Below are positions 27,382-40,741 of a stretch of 64,000 nt of DNA, piece by piece (position 1 is the first letter of the stretch; every line of letters begins with the position of its first letter). The stretch lies in assembly GCF_020510525.1 (NCBI RefSeq), contig NZ_CP075188.1, forward strand, positions 310,001 to 374,000. The letters are read 5' to 3'. Below the pieces are notes generated by a model. It was not told the DNA's origin and made no database searches. It saw only the letters and a list, made by a program, of their open reading frames with translations. A program made the translations under genes and the position numbers. This stretch comes from Quatrionicoccus australiensis. GTDB lineage: Bacteria > Pseudomonadota > Gammaproteobacteria > Burkholderiales > Rhodocyclaceae.

Positions 27382-27426
27382 TGTTTCGACAGGTTCCATG
27401 TTTGATTTCATCCTCACGGAGTTACC

Positions 27427-30400
27427 ATGACTTACTCCTTCACCGAGAAGAAACGCATCCGCAAGAGTTTTGCCAAGCGCGCCAGCGTACTTGACATTCC
27501 CTTCCTGCTTGCGACCCAGCTCGAGTCCTTCACCGCTTTTTTGCAAGCGGAAGTCCCTGCTGAAAAGCGCAAAAACGAAGGCTTGCAAGCCGCGTTCACC
27601 TCGATTTTCCCGATCGTTTCTCACTCCGGCAATGCGCGTCTTGAGTTCGTCAGCTTTATGCTGGGCGAACCGGCATTCGATGTTACCGAGTGCCAGCAAC
27701 GCGGCCTGACTTTCGCTTCTTCCCTGCGTGCTCGCGTGCGTCTGGTGATCATGGATCGCGAAGCGCCCGATACGGTCAAGGAAGTGAAGGAGCAGGAAGT
27801 GTACATGGGCGAAATTCCGCTCATGACCACCAATGGTTCCTTCGTGATCAATGGTACCGAACGCGTCATCGTCTCGCAGTTGCATCGTTCTCCCGGCGTG
27901 TTCTTTGAGCACGATCGCGGCAAGACACACAGCTCCGGCAAGTTGCTTTTTTCGGCACGGGTTATTCCTTACCGTGGCTCATGGCTGGATTTCGAATTCG
28001 ATCCGAAAGATACGCTCTTTTTCCGTGTCGACCGTCGCCGCAAGATGCCGGTTACGACGCTGCTCAAGGCGATCGGCATGTCCTCCGAAGAAATCCTCAG
28101 CGAGTTCTTCGACTTCGATACCTTCCTGCTTGGTCAGGAGAGCGTCGAGTTCACATTGGTTCCCGAGCGTTTGCGTGGCGAGGTTGCCCGTTTCGACTTC
28201 GTCGGGCCGGATGGCAAAGTCATTGTTGCGAAAGACAAGCGCATCACCGCGAAGCACATTCGCGACATCGGTGCCGCCTCGCTGAAGCAGATCGTTGTAC
28301 CGGAAGACTTCATCATTGGCCGGGTGATTGCCAGAAACATCATCGACAAGGCAACCGGCGAGGTCGTTGCCAATGCGAATGACGAGATCACGGAAACCTT
28401 GCTGGCCAAGCTGCGTGAAGCTGAAATCACCACCGTCGAGACGTTGTACACGAACGATCTGGATCGCGGTGCTTTCATCTCCAATACGCTGCGCGCCGAC
28501 GAAACGGCTTCGCGTCAGGCTGCCCGTGTCGCGATCTATCGCATGATGCGTCCGGGTGAGCCGCCGACGGAAGAAGCTGTTGAAATCTTGTTCAACGGCC
28601 TTTTCTATTCTGATGAGCGTTATGACCTCTCCGGCGTTGGCCGGATGAAGTTCAACCGTCGCCTGGCTCGCCAGGATGTCATTGAATACAAGGTCATGGT
28701 CCGCAGTCTGGCCTCCAAGGCTGAAGCCGCCCTGCGCAATCTCGCTGAGGGTTCCGGCTTCCCGCTGGCCGCCATTCAGGATCTGGTTGGCCTGATGCCT
28801 TACGGTCCGCGTGCTCTCTCCGAGAATCTGACCAAGGAAGCTGCAGAAGCGCTAGCTGCAAAGATCAAGCCGCTTGGTGCGAATGTCGAAGTGCGCGAAC
28901 AGCTGACCCTCTCCCCGCGCGACATCGTTGAAGTCATCAAGATTCTCGTCGAATTGCGTAATGGTCGCGGTGAAATCGACGACATTGACCACCTTGGCAA
29001 CCGTCGTGTTCGTTCCGTCGGCGAATTGGCCGAGAATCAGTTCCGTGCTGGTTTGGTGCGTGTCGAGCGTGCCGTCAAGGAGCGCTTGTCGCAAGCCGAG
29101 TCCGATAACCTGATGCCGCATGACCTGATCAACGCCAAGCCGATCAGTGCTGCCATCAAGGAGTTCTTTGGTTCCAGCCAACTGTCGCAGTTCATGGACC
29201 AGACCAATCCGCTGTCGGAAATTACCCACAAGCGTCGTGTTTCCGCTCTTGGCCCGGGTGGTCTGACCCGCGAACGTGCCGGTTTTGAAGTACGTGACGT
29301 GCATCCGACCCACTATGGTCGCGTCTGCCCGATCGAAACGCCGGAAGGTCCGAATATCGGTCTGATCAATTCGCTGGCTCTGTTTGCTCGCGTCAATGAT
29401 TACGGCTTCATCGAGACTGCCTACCGCAAGGTCAATGACGGTCAGGTGACCAACGACATCGAATATCTGTCGGCGATTGAAGAAGGTAATTACGTTGTCG
29501 CCCAGGCCAATGCCGCGCTCGACGAAAACAACCGTCTGTCCGATGATCTGGTGACTTGCCGCGAAAAGGGTGAAACCATTCTGGCCGAACCGGCTCGCGT
29601 CCAATACATGGACGTGGCTCCGGGCCAGATCGTTTCTGTCGCTGCCTCGCTGATTCCCTTCCTTGAGCACGATGACGCGAACCGCGCGTTGATGGGCGCC
29701 AACATGCAACGTCAGGCCGTTCCTTGCCTGCGTCCGGAAAAGGCGCTGGTTGGTACTGGCATCGAGCGTACTGTGGCTGTCGACTCGGGTACTGCCGTTG
29801 TCGCTCGCCGCGGCGGTATGGTTGATTACGTTGATGCCGGCCGTGTCGTGGTTCGCGTCAATGACGACGAAACCGTAGCCGGTGAAGTCGGTGTCGATAT
29901 CTACAATCTGGTGAAGTACACCCGCTCCAACCAGAATACCAACATCAACCAGCGTCCGCTGGTCCGCGTTGGTGACAAGATCGCCCGTGGTGATGTGGTG
30001 GCCGACGGTGCGTCGACCGACAAGGGCGAACTCGCTCTCGGTCAGAACATGCTGATCGCCTTCATGCCGTGGAATGGCTACAACTTCGAAGACTCGATCC
30101 TGATCTCCGAACGCGTCGTTGCTGAAGATCGCTACACCTCGATTCATATCGAGGAACTGACGGTTGTGGCTCGTGACACCAAGCTCGGTCCTGAAGAAAT
30201 CACCCGCGACATCGCTTCGCTGGGTGAGTCGCAGCTGTCCCGCCTGGATGATTCCGGCATTGTGTACATTGGTGCCGAAGTTGAAGCTGCCGATGTACTC
30301 GTCGGCAAGGTTACGCCCAAGGGCGAAACCCAGCTGACGCCGGAAGAAAAGCTCTTGCGCGCCATCTTCGGTGAAAAGGCTTCCGACGTTAAGGACACCT

Positions 30401-31710
30401 CGCTGCGCGTGCCGTCCGGCATCGCCGGTACCGTGATTGATGTCCAGGTCTTTACCCGTGAAGGCATTGAGCGCGACAAGCGTGCCCAGTCGATCATCGA
30501 CGAGCACCTGCGTCACTACAAGCTCGATCTGGCTGACCAGATGCGTATTGTCGAGCGCGACGCTTTCGCCCGTATCGAACGTCTGATCGTTGGCAAGAAG
30601 GCCAATGGCGGTCCGAAGAAGCTGGCCAAGGGTTCAACCATTGACCAGGCCTACCTGGACGGAATGGATCCGCATCACTGGTTTGACATCCGTCTGGCTG
30701 ACGACGAGATTGCTCAGCAGTTGGAGCAGGTCAAGGATGGTCTGGAACAGGCCCGCAAGGACTTTGACTCCGCTTTCGAAGCCAAGCGCAAGAAGCTGAC
30801 GCAAGGTGATGAACTGCCGCCTGGCGTGCAGAAGATGGTCAAGGTTTATGTCGCCGTCAAGCGTCGCCTGCAACCGGGTGACAAGATGGCCGGTCGTCAC
30901 GGTAACAAGGGTGTTGTTTCACGCATCCTGCCGGTTGAAGACATGCCGCACATGGAAGATGGCAGCCCGGTCGACATCGTGTTGAATCCGCTTGGTGTAC
31001 CGTCGCGGATGAACGTCGGTCAGATTCTTGAAGTTCACCTTGGTCTCGCTGCCAAAGGCCTTGGTCACCAGATCAATGCCATGCTGCGCCAACAGGTTGC
31101 CGTGAGCGAACTGCGCGCATTCCTCGACAAGATCTATAACGCCAGCGGCAAACAGGAAAACCTGGATGAACTGAGCGATGCTGAAATTGTCGAAATGGCG
31201 GGCAACCTGACTTCCGGTGTGCCGTTTGCGACGCCGGTGTTCGATGGCGCCAAGGATAGTGAAATCAAAGCCATGCTGGCTCTGGCCGGTATGCCGTCTT
31301 CCGGTCAGATGACCCTGTTTGATGGCCGTACTGGCGAGCCGTTTGAGCGTCAAGTCACGGTTGGCTACATGCACTACCTGAAGCTGCATCACCTGGTTGA
31401 TGACAAGATGCACGCCCGTTCGACCGGCCCGTACTCCCTGGTCACCCAGCAGCCGCTGGGTGGCAAGGCACAGTTCGGTGGTCAGCGCTTCGGTGAAATG
31501 GAAGTGTGGGCCCTCGAAGCCTATGGCGCATCTTATGTGCTGCAGGAAATGCTGACGGTGAAGTCCGATGACGTGAATGGCCGGACCAAGGTCTACGAAA
31601 ACATCGTCAAGGGCGAGCACAGGATTGAAGCCGGCATGCCGGAATCCTTCAATGTGCTGGTCAAGGAAATCCGTTCGCTGGCGATCGATATCGATCTGGA
31701 ACGTTACTGA
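27427..31710 (+). CDS. rpoB: DNA-directed RNA polymerase subunit beta
   Basis: A 1427-residue beta subunit, longer than the 1342 of E. coli. The rifampicin region is wild type ([20 protein letters not shown], then [10 protein letters not shown]). Late motifs such as [12 protein letters not shown] and the terminal [12 protein letters not shown] are intact. Between [10 protein letters not shown] (ending near residue 414) and [13 protein letters not shown] (from 495) there is an extra block of about 72 residues (420-491), starting EYKVMVRS and ending [17 protein letters not shown], that resembles the L7/L12 C-terminal domain. The frame is uninterrupted with normal codon use, so it is not a sequencing fault. 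Translation starts ATG 27427 after CACGGAG; rpoC follows at 21 bp. Confidence 0.98.
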   Translation: MTYSFTEKKRIRKSFAKRASVLDIPFLLATQLESFTAFLQAEVPAEKRKNEGLQAAFTSIFPIVSHSGNARLEFVSFMLGEPAFDVTECQQRGLTFASSLRARVRLVIMDREAPDTVKEVKEQEVYMGEIPLMTTNGSFVINGTERVIVSQLHRSPGVFFEHDRGKTHSSGKLLFSARVIPYRGSWLDFEFDPKDTLFFRVDRRRKMPVTTLLKAIGMSSEEILSEFFDFDTFLLGQESVEFTLVPERLRGEVARFDFVGPDGKVIVAKDKRITAKHIRDIGAASLKQIVVPEDFIIGRVIARNIIDKATGEVVANANDEITETLLAKLREAEITTVETLYTNDLDRGAFISNTLRADETASRQAARVAIYRMMRPGEPPTEEAVEILFNGLFYSDERYDLSGVGRMKFNRRLARQDVIEYKVMVRSLASKAEAALRNLAEGSGFPLAAIQDLVGLMPYGPRALSENLTKEAAEALAAKIKPLGANVEVREQLTLSPRDIVEVIKILVELRNGRGEIDDIDHLGNRRVRSVGELAENQFRAGLVRVERAVKERLSQAESDNLMPHDLINAKPISAAIKEFFGSSQLSQFMDQTNPLSEITHKRRVSALGPGGLTRERAGFEVRDVHPTHYGRVCPIETPEGPNIGLINSLALFARVNDYGFIETAYRKVNDGQVTNDIEYLSAIEEGNYVVAQANAALDENNRLSDDLVTCREKGETILAEPARVQYMDVAPGQIVSVAASLIPFLEHDDANRALMGANMQRQAVPCLRPEKALVGTGIERTVAVDSGTAVVARRGGMVDYVDAGRVVVRVNDDETVAGEVGVDIYNLVKYTRSNQNTNINQRPLVRVGDKIARGDVVADGASTDKGELALGQNMLIAFMPWNGYNFEDSILISERVVAEDRYTSIHIEELTVVARDTKLGPEEITRDIASLGESQLSRLDDSGIVYIGAEVEAADVLVGKVTPKGETQLTPEEKLLRAIFGEKASDVKDTSLRVPSGIAGTVIDVQVFTREGIERDKRAQSIIDEHLRHYKLDLADQMRIVERDAFARIERLIVGKKANGGPKKLAKGSTIDQAYLDGMDPHHWFDIRLADDEIAQQLEQVKDGLEQARKDFDSAFEAKRKKLTQGDELPPGVQKMVKVYVAVKRRLQPGDKMAGRHGNKGVVSRILPVEDMPHMEDGSPVDIVLNPLGVPSRMNVGQILEVHLGLAAKGLGHQINAMLRQQVAVSELRAFLDKIYNASGKQENLDELSDAEIVEMAGNLTSGVPFATPVFDGAKDSEIKAMLALAGMPSSGQMTLFDGRTGEPFERQVTVGYMHYLKLHHLVDDKMHARSTGPYSLVTQQPLGGKAQFGGQRFGEMEVWALEAYGASYVLQEMLTVKSDDVNGRTKVYENIVKGEHRIEAGMPESFNVLVKEIRSLAIDIDLERY

Positions 31711-31731
31711 TTTAGGGCTGGGAGTTAAACG

Positions 31732-34700
31732 ATGAAAGCATTGCTCGATCTATTCAAGCAGGTAACCGCCGAAGAGGAATTCGACGCGATTACCATTGGT
31801 CTCGCCTCGCCCGAAAAGATCCGTTCCTGGTCCTACGGTGAAGTCAAGAAGCCCGAAACCATCAACTACCGCACCTTCAAGCCGGAGCGTGACGGCCTGT
31901 TCTGCGCCAAGATCTTTGGCCCGATCAAGGATTACGAATGCCTGTGCGGCAAGTACAAGCGCCTCAAGCATCGTGGCGTGATCTGCGAAAAGTGCGGCGT
32001 TGAAGTGACGCTGGCCAAGGTGCGTCGTGACCGTATGGGTCACATCGAACTGGCCTCGCCGACCGCTCACATCTGGTTCCTGAAGTCGCTGCCGTCCCGT
32101 CTTGGCATGGTGCTCGACATGACGTTGCGCGACATTGAACGCGTCCTGTACTTCGAAGCCTATGTCGTGACTGATCCGGGCATGGTCTCGAATCTGCAAC
32201 GCAGCCAGTTGCTGACGGAAGAACAGTATCTGGAAATGATGGAAGAGCATGGCGATGAATTCCATGCCCTGATGGGTGCCGAAGGTATCCGTGAACTGCT
32301 GCGCAACCTCGATCTGCCGAGCGAAGTCGAATCGCTGCGCGCCGAACTCGAAGTCACCGGTTCGGAAGCCAAGAACAAGAAGCTCGCCAAGCGCCTGAAG
32401 ATTCTTGAAGGTTTCCTGAAGTCCGGCATCAAGCCGGACTGGATGGTCCTTGAAGTCCTGCCGGTGCTGCCGCCGGATCTGCGTCCGCTGGTGCCGCTGG
32501 ATGGTGGTCGTTTCGCCACCTCCGACCTGAACGATCTGTATCGTCGTGTCATCAACCGCAACAACCGTCTGAAGCGTCTGCTCGAGCTCAAGGCCCCGGA
32601 AATCATCGTGCGCAACGAAAAGCGCATGCTGCAGGAGTCGGTTGACTCCCTGCTCGACAATGGTCGTCGCGGCAAGGCAATGACTGGCGCCAACAAGCGT
32701 CCGCTCAAGTCGCTGGCCGACATGATCAAAGGCAAGGGCGGTCGTTTCCGTCAGAACTTGCTGGGTAAGCGCGTCGACTACTCCGGCCGTTCGGTCATCG
32801 TGGTCGGTCCGCAGCTCAAGCTGCATCAGTGCGGCCTGCCCAAGCTGATGGCGCTCGAGTTGTTCAAGCCCTTCATCTTCCACAAGCTGGAAGTGCTCGG
32901 CTACGCCACCACCATCAAGCAAGCCAAAAAGATGGTCGAAGGCCAGGAACCGGTCGTCTGGGACATCCTCGAAGATGTCATCCGCGAACATCCGGTCATG
33001 CTGAACCGTGCGCCGACGCTGCACCGTCTGGGTATCCAGGCGTTCGAACCGACCCTGATTGAAGGCAAGGCCATCCAGCTGCACCCGCTCGTCTGTGCGG
33101 CCTTCAATGCCGACTTCGACGGTGACCAGATGGCTGTCCACGTTCCGCTGTCGCTCGAAGCGCAGATGGAAGCCCGGACCCTGATGCTGGCCTCCAATAA
33201 CGTGCTGTCGCCCGCCAACGGCCAGCCGATCATCGTGCCGTCGCAGGATATCGTGCTGGGTCTGTACTATGCGACCCGTGAAAAGGTGAATGGCAAGGGC
33301 GAAGGCATGTACTTTGCTAATACCAATGAAATCGAACGCGCCATGGCGGCCGGTGAGCTCGATGTGCACTCGCGCATCTCGGTTCGTATTCCGCAATATG
33401 AGCCCGCAGCGGTCGACGGTGAATGGGACGAGAAAATCGTTCGCGTTGAGACCACTGCCGGTCGTGCGTTGCTCTCCAAGATCCTGCCGAAGGGCATGCC
33501 GTTCAAGAGCATCGATCGCGCGCTGAAGAAGAAGGAAATCTCCAAGCTGATCGACGAATCCTTCCGCCGTTGTGGTCTGAAGGAAACGGTGGTTTTTGCC
33601 GACAAGCTGATGCAGAACGGTTACGCCCTGGCGACCCGTGCCGGTATCTCCTTCTGTTCCGACGACATGCGTGTTCCGGCCAAGAAGCACGAGATCATTG
33701 CTGCTGCCGAAGCCGAAGTTAAGGAAATCGAGATCCAGTACACCAACGGTCTGGTGACCAATGGTGAGCGCTATAACAAGGTCGTCGATATCTGGGGTCG
33801 TACCGGTGACCAGGTCGCCAAGGTCATGATGGACGAACTCGGCCACGAGGAAACCATTGATCGTCACGGCAAGAAGGTCAAGCAGGACTCGTTCAACTCC
33901 ATTTACATGATGGCCGACTCCGGTGCTCGCGGCTCCGCAGCCCAGATTCGTCAGCTGGCCGGTATGCGCGGCCTGATGGCGAAGCCGGATGGCTCGATTA
34001 TCGAAACGCCGATTACGACCAACTTCCGCGAAGGTCTGAACGTTCTCCAGTACTTCATCTCAACCCACGGCGCTCGTAAGGGTCTGGCCGATACGGCACT
34101 GAAGACCGCCAACTCCGGTTACCTGACGCGTCGTCTGGTCGATGTGACGCAGGATTTGGTTATTACCGAAGACGACTGCGGCACCAAGAACGGCTTTGCC
34201 GTCAAGGCGCTGGTTGAGGGCGGTGAAGTGATCGAGGCGCTGCGCGAGCGGATTCTTGGTCGCGTTACGGTCGACGATCTGGTTGATCCTGAAACCCAGG
34301 AAACAGTCATTTTCTCGGGCACCATGCTCGACGAGGATCTGGTTGATCTGATCGACAAGCTCGGTATCGACGAAGTCAAGGTCCGCACGCCGCTGACCTG
34401 CGATACGCGTTACGGCTTGTGCGCCAAGTGCTACGGTCGTGACCTCGGTCGCGGCTCGATGGTCAATGCAGGGGAATCGGTTGGTGTTATCGCCGCCCAG
34501 TCGATCGGCGAGCCGGGTACCCAGCTCACCATGCGTACCTTCCACGTCGGTGGTGCGGCCTCCCGGGCGGCTGTTGCTTCCCAGGTCGAGTCGAAGTCGG
34601 CCGGTACGGTCCGCTTTACCGCGACCATGCGCTATGTCACCAGCGCCAAGGGTGAAAAGGTCGTCATTTCCCGTTCCGGCGAAGTGTTGATTACCGACGA

Positions 34701-35934
34701 TCATGGTCGCGAGCGCGAACGCCACAAGGTTCCGTACGGCGCCATGCTGTCTGTCGACGATGGCAAGGTCGTCAAGGCTGGCGTCAAGCTGGCCACCTGG
34801 GATCCGCATACCCGTCCGATCGTTACCGAGTATGCCGGTACCGTTCGCTTCGAAAATGTCGAAGAGGGTGTCACTGTTGCCAAGCAGGTTGACGATGTGA
34901 CCGGCCTCTCGACGCTGGTTGTCATCGACAACAAGCGTGGCGGCAAGGCTGCAACCAAGGGGCTGCGCCCGGTGGTCAAGCTTCTCGACGAAAATGGTCA
35001 GGAAGTTCGTATTGCCGGCAGCGATCATCACGTCTCCATTGCCTTCCAGGTTGGCTCGATTATTTCGGTGCTGGATGGACAGCAGGTTGGCGTTGGTGAT
35101 GTGCTGGCACGTATGCCCCAGGAATCTGCCAAGACTCGTGACATTACCGGTGGTTTGCCGCGGGTTGCCGAGTTGTTTGAAGCCCGTACGCCCAAGGATG
35201 CTTCTGTCCTGGCTGAATACACGGGTACGATCAGCTTCGGCAAGGACACCAAGGGCAAGCAGCGTCTGGTGATTACCGATCTGGACGGCAATGTTCATGA
35301 GTTCCTCATTTCCAAGGACAAGCATGTCCTGGTTCACGATGGTCAAGTTGTGAACAAGGGCGAGAAGATTGTCGAAGGCGAACCGGATCCGCACGACATC
35401 TTGCGTCTGCAGGGTGTCGAGGCTCTGGCGCGCTACATCACTGATGAAGTTCAGGACGTTTATCGCTTGCAAGGCGTGAAGATTAACGACAAGCATATTG
35501 AAGTGATCGTCCGCCAGATGCTGCGTCGGGTTGCGATTACCGAGCCGGGTGACACCAAGTTCATCAAGTCTGAACAGGTGGAACGCGCAGAGTTGCTGGC
35601 CGAAAATGATCGCGTCCTCGCTGAAGGCAAGCTGCCGGCCAACTTCGAACACATGCTGCTCGGTATCACCAAGGCCTCCTTGTCGACCGATTCCTTCATC
35701 TCCGCCGCTTCCTTCCAGGAAACGACACGCGTCCTGACCGAAGCTGCAATCATGGGCAAGCGCGATGAACTGCGCGGTCTGAAGGAAAACGTCATTGTTG
35801 GCCGCCTCATCCCGGCTGGTACCGGTCTCGCTTATCACCGCGCCCGGAAGGCCGCGGCGGCTGGCGATACCTCGGCTATTCGCCTCGAAGCAGCAGACGA
35901 AGTTGTTGTTCAGGAAGCTGATCAGGCATCCTGA
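31732..35934 (+). CDS. rpoC: DNA-directed RNA polymerase subunit beta'
   Basis: A 1400-residue beta' subunit (E. coli 1407). The N-terminal zinc site is [20 protein letters not shown]. The active-site loop NADFDGDQM carries the three Mg-binding aspartates. A second zinc site lies near DDCG and [11 protein letters not shown]. The trigger-loop region [19 protein letters not shown] follows, then a gammaproteobacterial/betaproteobacterial-type insertion in the trigger loop. It lies 21 bp after rpoB and is followed by a long hairpin and the promoter of the str operon. Confidence 0.98.
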   Translation: MKALLDLFKQVTAEEEFDAITIGLASPEKIRSWSYGEVKKPETINYRTFKPERDGLFCAKIFGPIKDYECLCGKYKRLKHRGVICEKCGVEVTLAKVRRDRMGHIELASPTAHIWFLKSLPSRLGMVLDMTLRDIERVLYFEAYVVTDPGMVSNLQRSQLLTEEQYLEMMEEHGDEFHALMGAEGIRELLRNLDLPSEVESLRAELEVTGSEAKNKKLAKRLKILEGFLKSGIKPDWMVLEVLPVLPPDLRPLVPLDGGRFATSDLNDLYRRVINRNNRLKRLLELKAPEIIVRNEKRMLQESVDSLLDNGRRGKAMTGANKRPLKSLADMIKGKGGRFRQNLLGKRVDYSGRSVIVVGPQLKLHQCGLPKLMALELFKPFIFHKLEVLGYATTIKQAKKMVEGQEPVVWDILEDVIREHPVMLNRAPTLHRLGIQAFEPTLIEGKAIQLHPLVCAAFNADFDGDQMAVHVPLSLEAQMEARTLMLASNNVLSPANGQPIIVPSQDIVLGLYYATREKVNGKGEGMYFANTNEIERAMAAGELDVHSRISVRIPQYEPAAVDGEWDEKIVRVETTAGRALLSKILPKGMPFKSIDRALKKKEISKLIDESFRRCGLKETVVFADKLMQNGYALATRAGISFCSDDMRVPAKKHEIIAAAEAEVKEIEIQYTNGLVTNGERYNKVVDIWGRTGDQVAKVMMDELGHEETIDRHGKKVKQDSFNSIYMMADSGARGSAAQIRQLAGMRGLMAKPDGSIIETPITTNFREGLNVLQYFISTHGARKGLADTALKTANSGYLTRRLVDVTQDLVITEDDCGTKNGFAVKALVEGGEVIEALRERILGRVTVDDLVDPETQETVIFSGTMLDEDLVDLIDKLGIDEVKVRTPLTCDTRYGLCAKCYGRDLGRGSMVNAGESVGVIAAQSIGEPGTQLTMRTFHVGGAASRAAVASQVESKSAGTVRFTATMRYVTSAKGEKVVISRSGEVLITDDHGRERERHKVPYGAMLSVDDGKVVKAGVKLATWDPHTRPIVTEYAGTVRFENVEEGVTVAKQVDDVTGLSTLVVIDNKRGGKAATKGLRPVVKLLDENGQEVRIAGSDHHVSIAFQVGSIISVLDGQQVGVGDVLARMPQESAKTRDITGGLPRVAELFEARTPKDASVLAEYTGTISFGKDTKGKQRLVITDLDGNVHEFLISKDKHVLVHDGQVVNKGEKIVEGEPDPHDILRLQGVEALARYITDEVQDVYRLQGVKINDKHIEVIVRQMLRRVAITEPGDTKFIKSEQVERAELLAENDRVLAEGKLPANFEHMLLGITKASLSTDSFISAASFQETTRVLTEAAIMGKRDELRGLKENVIVGRLIPAGTGLAYHRARKAAAAGDTSAIRLEAADEVVVQEADQAS

Positions 35935-35943
35935 GTTAGTAAG

Positions 35944-35996
35944 CAACCCCCATGTTTCGTTGACATGGGGGTTGATCAACCATAAAATCTATGGTC
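35944..35996 (+). promoter_or_regulatory. rpoC 3' hairpin overlapping the rpsL promoter
   Basis: CAACCCCCATGT (35944-35955), 7-base loop, ACATGGGGGTTG (35963-35974) makes a 12-bp perfect stem just after rpoC, without a T-run. TTGACA (35960-35965), a perfect -35 box, spans the loop and right arm. It is followed at 17 bp by TAAAAT (35983-35988), which is itself inside the inverted repeat ACCATA-AAATC-TATGGT (35979-35995). So transcript end and new promoter are interlaced; this promoter likely drives rpsL-rpsG-fusA-tufA. Confidence 0.65.
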
Positions 35997-36088
35997 TTTG
36001 TCGGCGGTGACTAATCATTGTCTCCGCTTTGGATAACAAAATTGCCGTCGTGCACCGCTGGGTGCCCGGCCGTTGAAGGAAGTTCGAT

Positions 36089-36466
36089 ATGCCGACTATC
36101 AACCAGCTCGTGCGCAAGCCGCGCGTTGCCGAGGTCACCAAGAGCAAGGTGCCTGCTCTGGAAAAATGCCCGCAAAAACGTGGCGTTTGCACCCGTGTTT
36201 ACACCACTACCCCGAAAAAGCCGAACTCCGCTCTCCGCAAGGTTTGCAAGGTTCGTCTGACGAATGGCTTTGAAGTCATTTCGTACATCGGCGGTGAAGG
36301 CCACAATCTGCAGGAACACTCCGTGGTTCTGATTCGTGGTGGTCGTGTCAAGGATTTGCCGGGTGTGCGTTATCACACCGTGCGTGGCTCCCTGGATACC
36401 CAGGGCGTCAAAGATCGTAAGCAGTCCCGTTCCAAGTACGGGGCCAAGCGTCCGAAGGCTGCCTGA
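36089..36466 (+). CDS. rpsL: 30S ribosomal protein S12
   Basis: A 125-residue S12 of the decoding centre. The streptomycin-determining residues are wild type: Lys43 in [12 protein letters not shown] and Lys88 in [13 protein letters not shown]. Asp89 is the residue methylthiolated by RimO in E. coli. It opens the str operon (rpsL, rpsG, fusA, tufA). GAAGGAAG lies upstream of the ATG. Confidence 0.98.
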   Translation: MPTINQLVRKPRVAEVTKSKVPALEKCPQKRGVCTRVYTTTPKKPNSALRKVCKVRLTNGFEVISYIGGEGHNLQEHSVVLIRGGRVKDLPGVRYHTVRGSLDTQGVKDRKQSRSKYGAKRPKAA

Positions 36467-36516
36467 TCCATTAGGTAGCTTAAGTAAGTGGCCGTCCTTT
36501 TGGGCGGTCGGGAGAG

Positions 36517-36547
36517 GCCGGGAGGGTAAAACCCTAGCCCGGCTTTT
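36517..36547 (+). other. rpsL-rpsG intercistronic hairpin
   Basis: GCCGGG (36517-36522) pairs with CCCGGC (36538-36543) and AGGGT with ACCCT inside it, around the loop AAA, with a two-base bulge; TTTT follows. It lies in the 111-base gap where E. coli S7 binds to repress its own translation. The T-run also makes it look like a weak internal terminator. Either role is possible. Confidence 0.5.
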
Positions 36548-36577
36548 CAACTGAATCGTGTTTATTTAGAGGTCAAT

Positions 36578-37048
36578 ATGCCCCGTCGTCGTGAAGTACC
36601 CAAGCGTGACATTCTGCCGGATCCGAAGTTCGGTAATGTCGAAGTCTCCAAGTTTGTGAATGCCATCATGCAAAGCGGCAAGAAGTCTGTTGCCGAGCGT
36701 ATTGTTTATGGTGCTTTTGAGATCATTGCCACCAAGGGTGGCAAGGATCCTCTTGAAGTGTTCAGCGCTGCCATGAGCAACGTCAAGCCGATGGTCGAAG
36801 TCAAGTCCCGTCGCGTCGGTGGTGCCAACTACCAGGTGCCGGTTGAAGTTCGTCCGGCTCGTCGCGCTGCTCTGGCCATGCGTTGGTTGCGTGAGTCCGC
36901 TCGCAAGCGTTCGGAAAAGTCCATGGGTCAGCGTCTGGCCGCCGAAATGCTGGAAGCTGCCGAAAATCGTGGCGGCGCTGTCAAGAAGCGTGACGAAGTG
37001 CACCGTATGGCCGAAGCCAACAAGGCTTTTGCTCACTTCCGCTTCTAA
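36578..37048 (+). CDS. rpsG: 30S ribosomal protein S7
   Basis: A 156-residue S7, the primary binder of the 3' major domain of 16S rRNA and organiser of the head near the E site. The N-terminus [20 protein letters not shown] and the rRNA-binding [11 protein letters not shown] are typical. In E. coli it is the feedback repressor of the str operon. It is followed by fusA after 17 bp. Confidence 0.98.
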   Translation: MPRRREVPKRDILPDPKFGNVEVSKFVNAIMQSGKKSVAERIVYGAFEIIATKGGKDPLEVFSAAMSNVKPMVEVKSRRVGGANYQVPVEVRPARRAALAMRWLRESARKRSEKSMGQRLAAEMLEAAENRGGAVKKRDEVHRMAEANKAFAHFRF

Positions 37049-37065
37049 TTTCAAAGGGCTCTAAC

Positions 37066-39159
37066 GTGGCACGTAAAACTCCCATCGAGCGCTACCGCAA
37101 TATCGGTATCAGCGCGCACATCGACGCCGGCAAGACGACGACGACTGAACGTATCCTTTTCTACACCGGTGTTAATCACAAGATCGGCGAAGTTCATGAT
37201 GGTGCAGCCACCATGGACTGGATGGAGCAGGAGCAAGAGCGCGGTATTACCATTACTTCCGCTGCGACTACCTGTTTCTGGAGTGGCATGGACAAGCAGT
37301 TCCAGCCGCACCACATCAATATCATCGATACCCCGGGGCACGTTGACTTCACCATTGAAGTTGAGCGCTCCATGCGTGTTCTCGACGCTGCCTGCATGGT
37401 TTACTGTGCGGTCGGTGGCGTGCAGCCGCAGTCGGAAACCGTGTGGCGCCAAGCCAACAAGTACGGCGTGCCGCGTCTGGCCTTTGTGAACAAGATGGAC
37501 CGTTCCGGTGCCAACTTCTTCAAGGTGGTTGATCAGCTCAAGCTGCGCCTGAAGGCCAATCCGGTGCCTATCGTTATCCCGATTGGTGCTGAAGAGAAGT
37601 TCGAGGGTGTTGTTGATCTGATCAGAATGAAGGCAATCTTCTGGGATGAGGCTTCGCAGGGTATGAAGTATGAAGCCCGCGATATTCCTGCTGATCTGGT
37701 TGATGATGCCAATGCTTGGCGCGAGCAGATGGTTGAGGCTGCTGCAGAAGCATCAGAAGAGCTGATGAATCGCTACCTGGAAAATGGCGAGCTTTCCGAA
37801 GCCGACATCATTCTTGGTCTGCGCACCCGCACTCTCGCTTGTGAAATCCAGCCGATGCTGTGCGGTACCGCCTTCAAGAACAAGGGCGTTCAGCGCATGC
37901 TTGATGCGGTGATCGAGTTGCTGCCGTCGCCGATCGACATTCCGCCGGTCAAGGGCATTCTCGAGAACGAAACCGAAGGCGAGCGTCGTGCTGCCGACGA
38001 CGAAGCTTTCTCCGCTCTGGCTTTCAAGATCATGACCGATCCGTTTGTTGGTCAGCTGATCTTCTTCCGCGTCTATTCGGGTGTGATCAACTCTGGTGAC
38101 ACCGTTTACAACCCGGTCAAGGGTCGTAAGGAGCGTCTGGGTCGCATCCTGCAGATGCACGCCAATCAGCGCGAAGAAATCAAGGAAGTGCGCGCTGGCG
38201 ATATTGCCGCTGCCGTGGGTTTGAAGGAAGCCACCACTGGCGATACGCTGTGTGATCCGGCCAAGGTCATCACCCTTGAGCGCATGGTTTTCCCGGAGCC
38301 GGTGATTCACGTTGCCGTCGAGCCGAAAACCAAGGCTGACCAGGAAAAGATGGGTCTGGCACTGGGTCGTCTGGCGCAGGAAGATCCGTCCTTCCGTGTG
38401 CGTACCGATGAGGAGTCCGGCCAGACCATTATTTCCGGTATGGGCGAATTGCACCTTGAAATTCTGGTTGACCGTATGCGTCGCGAATTCAATGTTGATG
38501 CTTCCGTCGGTGCGCCGCAGGTGGCTTATCGCGAATGCATCAAGAAGTCGGTCGAGCAGGAAGGCAAGTTCGTCAAGCAGTCCGGTGGTCGCGGTCAGTT
38601 CGGTCACGTCTGGCTCAAGATTGAGCCGAACGAAGCCGGCAAGGGTTACGAGTTCGTCGATGCCATCAAGGGTGGTGTTGTTCCTCGCGAATTCATCCCG
38701 GCGGTTGACAAGGGGCTGCGCGATGCCGTGACCAGTGGTGTTCTGGCTGGCTTCCCGGTTGTTGATGTCAAGTTCACGCTGTTCGATGGTTCCTACCACG
38801 ACGTTGACTCGAACGAAAACGCATTCCGTATGGCTGCCTCCATGGCTTTCAAGGAAGGCATGAAGAAAGCCAGCCCGACGCTGCTCGAGCCGATGATGGC
38901 GGTTGAAGTCGAAACCCCGGAAGATTACATGGGTAACGTTATGGGCGACCTTTCATCCCGTCGTGGCATCGTCCAAGGCATGGAAGATCAGGTTGGTGGC
39001 ATCAAGCTTGTCAAGGCTGAAGTGCCGCTGTCCGAAATGTTTGGTTACTCGACCTCCCTGCGCTCGTTGTCGCAAGGTCGCGCTACCTACTCGATGGAAT
39101 TCAAGCACTACACCGAAGCGCCGAAGAACGTCGCCGAGGCTGTCATTAACAAGAAGTAA
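37066..39159 (+). CDS. fusA: Elongation factor G
   Basis: A 697-residue translocase. G1 is [10 protein letters not shown]3 DTPGHVDF, G4 NKMDRSG; the five-domain layout and C-terminal [11 protein letters not shown] and [14 protein letters not shown] are intact. It drives translocation and, with RRF, ribosome recycling. The start is GTG (GTGGCACGTAAAACT), with AAAGGGC upstream. It lies 17 bp after rpsG and 17 bp before tufA. Confidence 0.98.
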   Translation: MARKTPIERYRNIGISAHIDAGKTTTTERILFYTGVNHKIGEVHDGAATMDWMEQEQERGITITSAATTCFWSGMDKQFQPHHINIIDTPGHVDFTIEVERSMRVLDAACMVYCAVGGVQPQSETVWRQANKYGVPRLAFVNKMDRSGANFFKVVDQLKLRLKANPVPIVIPIGAEEKFEGVVDLIRMKAIFWDEASQGMKYEARDIPADLVDDANAWREQMVEAAAEASEELMNRYLENGELSEADIILGLRTRTLACEIQPMLCGTAFKNKGVQRMLDAVIELLPSPIDIPPVKGILENETEGERRAADDEAFSALAFKIMTDPFVGQLIFFRVYSGVINSGDTVYNPVKGRKERLGRILQMHANQREEIKEVRAGDIAAAVGLKEATTGDTLCDPAKVITLERMVFPEPVIHVAVEPKTKADQEKMGLALGRLAQEDPSFRVRTDEESGQTIISGMGELHLEILVDRMRREFNVDASVGAPQVAYRECIKKSVEQEGKFVKQSGGRGQFGHVWLKIEPNEAGKGYEFVDAIKGGVVPREFIPAVDKGLRDAVTSGVLAGFPVVDVKFTLFDGSYHDVDSNENAFRMAASMAFKEGMKKASPTLLEPMMAVEVETPEDYMGNVMGDLSSRRGIVQGMEDQVGGIKLVKAEVPLSEMFGYSTSLRSLSQGRATYSMEFKHYTEAPKNVAEAVINKK

Positions 39160-39176
39160 TTGCTGGAGAACCGATA

Positions 39177-40367
<1,191 letters not shown>

Positions 40368-40387
40368 TTCGTTCTTTTTGAAAATTC

Positions 40388-40409
40388 GGGGTGAGGGCAA
40401 CTTCACCCC
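40388..40409 (+). other. Hairpin in the tufA-rpsJ gap
   Basis: GGGGTGA (40388-40394) and TCACCCC (40403-40409) make a 7-bp stem 20 bp before the rpsJ ATG. No long T-run follows. In gammaproteobacteria L4 regulates the S10 operon through the rpsJ leader; this short leader is much simpler, so a link is only a possibility. Confidence 0.35.
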
Positions 40410-40429
40410 ATCGTTCTTTGGAAAACAAA

Positions 40430-40741
40430 ATGGCAAACCAGAAAATCCGTATCCGTCTCAAGGCTTTTGACTATCGCCTGATTGATCAATCCGCTCAGGA
40501 AATCGTTGAGACGGCCAAGCGCACTGGCGCTGTTGTTCGTGGTCCGGTGCCGCTGCCGACCCGTAAGCAGCGTTTCGATATCCTGCGTTCGCCGCACGTC
40601 AACAAGGCTTCGCGTGATCAGCTGGAAATTCGTACCCATCTGCGTCTGATGGATATCGTTGATCCGACCGATAAAACCGTCGATGCGCTGATGAAGCTGG
40701 ATCTGCCGGCTGGCGTGGACGTCGAAATCAAGTTGCAGTAA
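40430..40741 (+). CDS. rpsJ: 30S ribosomal protein S10 (NusE)
   Basis: A 103-residue S10, part of the 30S head and also NusE in antitermination, where it binds NusB and the NusG KOW domain. ATG 40430 gives [19 protein letters not shown], as in the family; the frame is open upstream to 40391 without a ribosome site. The central loop [12 protein letters not shown] is present. The end of the gene contains the -35 box of a promoter for rplC. Confidence 0.97.
   Translation: MANQKIRIRLKAFDYRLIDQSAQEIVETAKRTGAVVRGPVPLPTRKQRFDILRSPHVNKASRDQLEIRTHLRLMDIVDPTDKTVDALMKLDLPAGVDVEIKLQ

Noticed and set aside
28678..28908. The RpoB insert as a frameshift or assembly error
   Set aside because: The frame is continuous, codon use is like the rest of rpoB, and conserved beta motifs resume directly after it.
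31750..33867. Long minus-strand frames opposite rpoC and rpoB (for example 31750-33867, 34060-35979, 28852-30516)
   Set aside because: They are antisense shadows of highly conserved genes, with no plausible start context or motifs.
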